In this document: piece by piece, positions 59,789 through 64,000 of the stretch
How the letters are laid out: each line of letters begins with the position of its first letter
Numbering within the stretch: the stretch's first letter is position 1
Assembly (NCBI RefSeq): GCF_002302565.1
Contig: NZ_CP022382.1
Coordinates: 2,350,276-2,414,275, forward strand
From: Capnocytophaga canimorsus
GTDB lineage: Bacteria > Bacteroidota > Bacteroidia > Flavobacteriales > Flavobacteriaceae
DNA: 64,000 nucleotides
Direction: 5' to 3'
Program-made: the position numbers and the translations under genes
The notes under the pieces: model-generated
What the model was told of the DNA's origin: nothing
What the model saw: only the letters and a program-made list of their open reading frames with translations
Databases searched by the model: none

Positions 59789-61611
59789 CAGATGTAATTC
59801 GTTTACTACCCGACCACGTGGCTAATCAAATTGCGGCAGGTGAGGTTATTCAGCGTCCTGCCTCGGCGGTAAAAGAATTACTGGAGAATGCCATTGATGC
59901 TCAATCTACTGAGATTAAACTCATCATTAAAGATGCGGGTAAAACATTGGTGCAAGTTATTGATAACGGAATAGGAATGAGTGTAACTGATGCTCGTTTG
60001 GCTTTTGAGCGTCACGCTACCTCCAAAATTCAATCTGCGGAAGATTTGTTTACACTCCGTACCAAAGGGTTTCGGGGTGAGGCACTTGCTTCCATAGCGG
60101 CTATTGCTCACGTTGAGATGATTACCAAACGTGCTGCAGATGAACTAGCTACCGAAATTCGTGTAGAAGGTAGTAAATTCACCTATCAGGAACCTTGTGT
60201 GGCAGGTAATGGTACTTCGGTGGCGATGAAAAATTTGTTTTTCAACATTCCTGCTCGACGAAATTTTTTAAAATCCGATTCGGTGGAATTACGCCATATT
60301 ATTGATGAATTTCATCGAGTGGCATTAGCTCACCCGAACATACATTTTTATATGTATAATAATGGTTCAGAGCTTTTTAATCTGCCCGTTTCAAATTTCA
60401 GACAAAGGGTGGTCAACCTTTTTGGGGTTAAAACTAATGAAAAACTAGTTCCCATAGAGGAAGAAACTCCTGTGGTTAAAATCAGCGGATTTGTAGTAAA
60501 ACCCGAACACGTTAAAAAAACGAAACCTTTACAATTTTTACTAGTTAATGACCGTTTTATAAGAAGCCGATATTTGAATCACGCTATTACTTTAGCCTAT
60601 GAAGGATTGTTAGCCTCGCAGGTACAACCCGAGTATTTTATTCGTTTGGAAATGAATCCGGCAACTATCGATATCAATATTCATCCGACCAAAACTGAAA
60701 TCAAATTTGAAGACGAACATACCATTTATGCGATGTTAAAATCGGCAGTCAAACACGCTTTGGGGCAATTTAATGTAATGCCAACGCTTGATTTTGAGAA
60801 AGATGCATCGGTAGATATTCCGTATTCGTATAAAGAAAAATTACCTGTATTTCCTACCATATCGGTAGATCCTAACTTTAATCCGTTTAAAGCAGAAAGC
60901 AAAACCAATCTTCCAGTGGGTAGTTATATGAAAAAGTCTAATCCTACGTGGGAAAGCATTTATTCCGGATTGCAAGAAGCGGTTGATACGTTTGAGCCTC
61001 AGGTGGTTGAAAGTAGAATTTTTACAGAGGAATCCTACGAATTACAATCGGCTAATACTAAAAAGATTATTTCTTTTGGTAAAAAATATTTAATCACCAC
61101 TTTAGGGCAGGAAGTATTGATTATCAATATCAGCAGAGCACATCAGCGGGTTTTGTATGATGAATTTTTAAAGAAAATGGAAGCCACTTGTGTGGCAAGT
61201 CAGCAATTGATGTTTCCGCTTGAAATTTCGTTTTCAAAATCGGATATTGAGCGGATAACGGCTATGAAATCTCTTTTTGAGAGTATTGGTTTTATGTTTG
61301 ATATCCAGCAAGATAATTTACTTTTTACAGGGATTCCATTACACGTTTCTGACAATGAAGTCGCCGATTTATTTCACGAACTTATAGCCAATGATGAAGT
61401 GATTTTTACCGACCAAGAAGAGGCACAAAAAATCGCTTTTGCTAAAAAAATTAGTAAAAGTTTGGCTTTCAGAACAGGGCAAAATCTTACCGATGAAGAG
61501 CAAGAAACGCTCATTAACCGCCTTTTTGCTAGTTCAGAGAGTTTGGTTTCTCCTTTCGGAAAACGCATTTATACCACTTTAACTAGTAACGACTTAGATA
61601 AATATTTTTAA
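59785..61611 (+). CDS. mutL: DNA mismatch repair protein MutL
   Basis: Matchmaker ATPase of mismatch repair. The 608 residues start IRLLPDHVANQIAAGEVIQR and contain GHKL motifs ENAIDAQ, DNGIGM and RGFRGEALASI, the transducer domain and a C-terminal dimerisation domain (about 430-608) containing CVASQQLMFPLEIS. The usual MutL endonuclease motif DQHAxxE is replaced by SRAHQRVLYDEF, with no Asp-Gln-His, a point worth checking. The start overlaps the preceding small gene. Confidence 0.95.
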   Translation: MTDVIRLLPDHVANQIAAGEVIQRPASAVKELLENAIDAQSTEIKLIIKDAGKTLVQVIDNGIGMSVTDARLAFERHATSKIQSAEDLFTLRTKGFRGEALASIAAIAHVEMITKRAADELATEIRVEGSKFTYQEPCVAGNGTSVAMKNLFFNIPARRNFLKSDSVELRHIIDEFHRVALAHPNIHFYMYNNGSELFNLPVSNFRQRVVNLFGVKTNEKLVPIEEETPVVKISGFVVKPEHVKKTKPLQFLLVNDRFIRSRYLNHAITLAYEGLLASQVQPEYFIRLEMNPATIDINIHPTKTEIKFEDEHTIYAMLKSAVKHALGQFNVMPTLDFEKDASVDIPYSYKEKLPVFPTISVDPNFNPFKAESKTNLPVGSYMKKSNPTWESIYSGLQEAVDTFEPQVVESRIFTEESYELQSANTKKIISFGKKYLITTLGQEVLIINISRAHQRVLYDEFLKKMEATCVASQQLMFPLEISFSKSDIERITAMKSLFESIGFMFDIQQDNLLFTGIPLHVSDNEVADLFHELIANDEVIFTDQEEAQKIAFAKKISKSLAFRTGQNLTDEEQETLINRLFASSESLVSPFGKRIYTTLTSNDLDKYF

Positions 61612-61621
61612 ACCAATAACT

Positions 61622-62371
61622 ATGGAACGCATCACACAAGCAATTAAACATTTGATAATCATAAATGTAGTTTTATTTTTTGTTGCAGAATTGGGGCTTG
61701 TACTGCATCTGAAAGAACTTATGGCAATTTGGTATTTTCAAAATCCAAATTTTCATCTTTGGCAGTTTGTCACCCATATGTTTATGCACGGTGATTTGAT
61801 GCATTTGTTCTTCAATATGTACGCATTGTGGGCTTTTGGTACGCCTTTGGAAAGCATTTGGGGGAAACAAAAATTTTTATTTTTTTATTTTTCGTGCGGA
61901 ATTGGTGCTGCACTGATGCACTTGGGGGTCAATTATTACTACTATCAACAAGGGGTAGAGGCTTTAACTGCGGTAGGGGTTCCGTTAGAAAATATTAACG
62001 AATTGGCAGCAGAAGGAAAGTACTTAGTAGCTTGGAGTGATATCGTTTCGATGTCAACCTTAAAAAATATGGTTGAAGCCTATGCCATACCTGCTGTAGG
62101 GGCTTCGGGAGCAATTTATGGTATTTTGGTGGCTTTCGGAATGATGTTTCCTGAGGCTCGTTTGATGCTTTTTTTACTTCCTATTCCTATAAAAGCGAAG
62201 TATTTTATCCCAATTTTGGTAGGAATTGATTTGTTTTCGGGAGTAACTGGATTTTCTATTTTTGGTGGTAATGTTGCGCATTTTGCTCACGTTGGCGGAG
62301 CGCTCATTGGTTTCATTATAATGTGGTATTGGAAGAAAAACTCATTTAATCATCACCGTTGGGACAAATAA
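61622..62371 (+). CDS. Rhomboid family intramembrane serine protease, first copy
   Basis: A 249-residue, six-span membrane protein with the rhomboid landmarks HMFMHGDLMHLFFNMYALW, the catalytic Ser in GASGAIYG and the catalytic His in AHFAHVGGALIGF. Between spans there is an extended loop (about 100-150). It likely cleaves single-span membrane proteins; substrates unknown. It follows mutL by 10 bp and is followed by a second rhomboid gene, so they form an operon. Confidence 0.92.
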   Translation: MERITQAIKHLIIINVVLFFVAELGLVLHLKELMAIWYFQNPNFHLWQFVTHMFMHGDLMHLFFNMYALWAFGTPLESIWGKQKFLFFYFSCGIGAALMHLGVNYYYYQQGVEALTAVGVPLENINELAAEGKYLVAWSDIVSMSTLKNMVEAYAIPAVGASGAIYGILVAFGMMFPEARLMLFLLPIPIKAKYFIPILVGIDLFSGVTGFSIFGGNVAHFAHVGGALIGFIIMWYWKKNSFNHHRWDK

Positions 62372-62381
62372 CGAAACAATT

Positions 62382-63239
62382 ATGAACAAAATCAACAAAT
62401 ATTGGCGAGAAATGACTATTTCAGAAGGTGTAATTCTGATTTGCGTTGCGGTATTTTTGATTTTGAAAAGCATTACATTATTTGGTTTTTTAACTGAAAA
62501 TCAGATAAGTATTTGGGTAGGGCTATCACAAAATACCAATCAATTTTTCTTAAAGCCTTGGACGATTATCACCTACGCTTTTCATCACGCCAGTTTCTCA
62601 CATTTGTTTTGGAATATGTTTTTACTATTTTTTGTAGGACAAATATTTCTGAACTTATTCCATAAAAAACAATTTTTAAGCACTTATTTTTTAGGAGTCA
62701 TCTTTGGAGGAATTACGTTTCTGTTGGTATATCGATTCTTTTTCAATGATTTAGAGAATACGGTTTTGGTGGGGGCTTCAGGAGGGATAATGTGTTTGCT
62801 CATATTTTTGTGCACTACCGTTCCTAATTATGGGGTAAATTTATTGTTTAACCTTCGTGTTAAGCTTTGGCATATAGGCGTATTTATGATTGTGTTTGAC
62901 GTTTTACAAATTTCTTCGAACACAAGCGGACGAATTGTTCACTTTGGAGGGGCTTTGGCAGGGCTACTGTGGGGGCTTTATACACGTCAGTTGCGTTTTA
63001 AAAGTTCTAAAAAGAATTGGCTGAAATTAACAAAAAAAAACAAATCCTCCAAGGTGCTGAAAGTACAAAAAAAATCGGTCATTCAAGCCGATATTACTTC
63101 AAAACTTTCCGAGCAACAACGCTTAAAACAGCATAAAATCAATATAATTTTAGAGAAAATTAACCGTAGCGGATATGCCGCTTTGAGCGAAGAGGAAAAG
63201 AAATTTTTGTTTGAAGCCAGTAAAGAAATGAATCCTTAA
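62382..63239 (+). CDS. Rhomboid family intramembrane serine protease, second copy, with C-terminal extension
   Basis: A 285-residue relative with YAFHHASFSHLFWNMFLLFF, catalytic Ser in VGASGGIMC and catalytic His in IVHFGGALAGLLWG. After the last span comes a cytosolic tail of about 80 basic residues ending INRSGYAALSEEEKKFLF, which resembles the DUF6576 extension on some Bacteroidetes rhomboids. It overlaps the converging thioesterase gene by four bases. Confidence 0.92.
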   Translation: MNKINKYWREMTISEGVILICVAVFLILKSITLFGFLTENQISIWVGLSQNTNQFFLKPWTIITYAFHHASFSHLFWNMFLLFFVGQIFLNLFHKKQFLSTYFLGVIFGGITFLLVYRFFFNDLENTVLVGASGGIMCLLIFLCTTVPNYGVNLLFNLRVKLWHIGVFMIVFDVLQISSNTSGRIVHFGGALAGLLWGLYTRQLRFKSSKKNWLKLTKKNKSSKVLKVQKKSVIQADITSKLSEQQRLKQHKINIILEKINRSGYAALSEEEKKFLFEASKEMNP

Positions 63240-63652
63240 AAAGACATTGCTTCACGGATAGCCTCTAATATTTTTTCAGGGCATCGGGTGGGACGCCAAG
63301 TTTTTACATCTACGAAAACCAAGGTAGTATTTGCCGTTGAAATGACTTCTTCTTTTTCGTTAAGTATTTCATAATCAAATTCTATTTTTGTAGAAGGAAG
63401 ATTTTTAATTTGTGTTCGTATGGTAAGTATCTCATCATACAAAGCAGGTTTTTTGTAGTTGATTTGTAGCGAAACCACAGGAAGCATAATACCTTCTTCT
63501 TCCAATTGTTTGTAAGACACACCTAATTTTCGTAACCATTCTACACGCCCCAGTTCAAGATATTGCGGATAGTTACCGTAATAGATTACTCCCATTTGAT
63601 CCGTTTCGCTGTAACGTGTACGTACTTGATAATCAAAACAAAGATTTTTCAT
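63236..63652 (-). CDS. Acyl-CoA thioesterase, YbgC/4HBT family
   Basis: A 138-residue hotdog-fold thioesterase with the active-site signature VRTRYSETDQMGVIYYGNYPQYLELGRVEW compressed into residues 10-40 (catalytic Asp within ETDQMGV) and LPVVSLQINYKKPALYDEIL. It hydrolyses acyl-CoA thioesters; YbgC relatives associate with the Tol-Pal region in other bacteria, but not here. Its stop overlaps the converging rhomboid gene. Confidence 0.9.
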   Translation of the reverse strand: MKNLCFDYQVRTRYSETDQMGVIYYGNYPQYLELGRVEWLRKLGVSYKQLEEEGIMLPVVSLQINYKKPALYDEILTIRTQIKNLPSTKIEFDYEILNEKEEVISTANTTLVFVDVKTWRPTRCPEKILEAIREAMSF

Positions 63653-63847
63653 ATTTTATAAACTAAAATTTATTAACAAAAAATAACATTTTCCTATCGT
63701 GAAAAAAAATGAAAAAGTCAAGAGTTAAATCATTTTTTTTATCCAAAAAATATCTACAACTTTGCTAACTAAAATTTGAGGGTGAATTCGCCCTTGATTT
63801 TTCAGCTCAAAATTTCAGTTACCAAAAGTAAACTTTTTTTCAAACAA
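63653..63847 (+). promoter_or_regulatory. Region ahead of dnaA
   Basis: A 195-bp AT-rich gap holding the divergent thioesterase and dnaA starts. AGGGTGAATTCGCCCT (63780-63795) is a near-palindrome that could form a small hairpin in the dnaA leader. I found no DnaA box or full -7 match. Confidence 0.3.
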
Positions 63848-64000
63848 ATGAATAACTCTGCGGAAAATGTGTGGAAAAATTGTCTTGTTTTTATAAAAGA
63901 CAATATTGACGATCGGGCGTATGAAACCTGGTTTGCGCCTATTGTACCTATTAGGTTGAAAGAGAATTCGTTAACCATACAGGTGCCGTCGCGTTTTTTT
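63848..64000 (+). CDS. dnaA: Chromosomal replication initiator DnaA, N-terminal part only
   Basis: The first 51 codons, MNNSAENVWKNCLVFIKDNI followed by the diagnostic domain I motif AYETWFAPI and VPIRLKENSLTIQVPSRFF. The gene continues beyond the window. The start is a clean ATG at 63848 behind an AT-rich leader. dnaA often lies near oriC in Bacteroidetes, but no origin features are visible upstream. Confidence 0.95.
   Translation, partial: MNNSAENVWKNCLVFIKDNIDDRAYETWFAPIVPIRLKENSLTIQVPSRFF

Noticed and set aside
63653..63847. oriC next to dnaA
   Set aside because: No recognisable DnaA-box cluster was found in the 195-bp gap, and the rest of dnaA is outside the window.

Overview
The window looks like chromosomal DNA of a Flavobacteriia member, most likely a Capnocytophaga species. 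It is AT-rich, ribosome binding sites are AT-rich rather than Shine-Dalgarno, and many genes carry the Bacteroidetes -7 promoter box TAnnTTTG (TACATTTG is the commonest version). The families present are typical: SusC/SusD pairs, GH18 endoglycosidases, DUF1735 lipoproteins, an S46 dipeptidyl-peptidase, an RprXY-like two-component system and a dnaA gene at the right edge. The genus is an inference, resting mainly on the second glycan locus, whose gene order matches my memory of the C. canimorsus Gpd glycoprotein-deglycosylation locus.

Layout. 1-5.5 kb: partial S46 peptidase, YbbR-like protein, coaE, and a histidine kinase with its OmpR-type regulator. 5.5-6.8 kb: a disordered stretch with small, probably decayed genes and a 75-bp direct repeat. 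6.8-8.1 kb: trpG followed by an intact reading frame related to trpC that has lost five of six catalytic residues. 8.2-15.7 kb: uvrB, tsaE, aroE, two tandem DUF368 (polyprenyl-phosphate translocase) genes, proline dehydrogenase and aroB.

15.9-32.2 kb: two tandem polysaccharide-utilisation loci for N-glycans. PUL1 is SusC-SusD-GH18-DUF1735/LamG. PUL2 is SusC-SusD-GH18-DUF1735/LamG-DUF1735/discoidin. They share a nearly duplicated promoter, leader and SusC N-terminus. Each has an endo-beta-N-acetylglucosaminidase with an intact DxxDxDxE motif. The expected job is to cut N-glycans from host glycoproteins at the surface, hold them on surface lipoproteins and import them through SusCD. The fourth gene of PUL2 is broken by a one-base frameshift in a short T run. 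Behind PUL2 (32.3-33.1 kb) lie a terminator, a truncated leader-peptide-like gene and a fragment of an IS5-type transposase.

33.2-56.5 kb: mostly housekeeping genes (nhaC, parE, tsaC/Sua5, der, a flippase, a Nat-type ABC exporter, tex, ftsE plus an M23 peptidase, sucC, dnaB, accA). A conspicuous tandem array of about ten 21-bp units sits at 36.2-36.4 kb, directly behind a promoter-like -7 box. 56.7-64 kb: a TonB-dependent receptor, a short gene in front of mutL, mutL, two rhomboid proteases, a thioesterase and the start of dnaA.

I saw no tRNA, rRNA, CRISPR array or prophage. All coordinates and residue alignments were read by eye; family assignments come from recognised motifs, not from searches.
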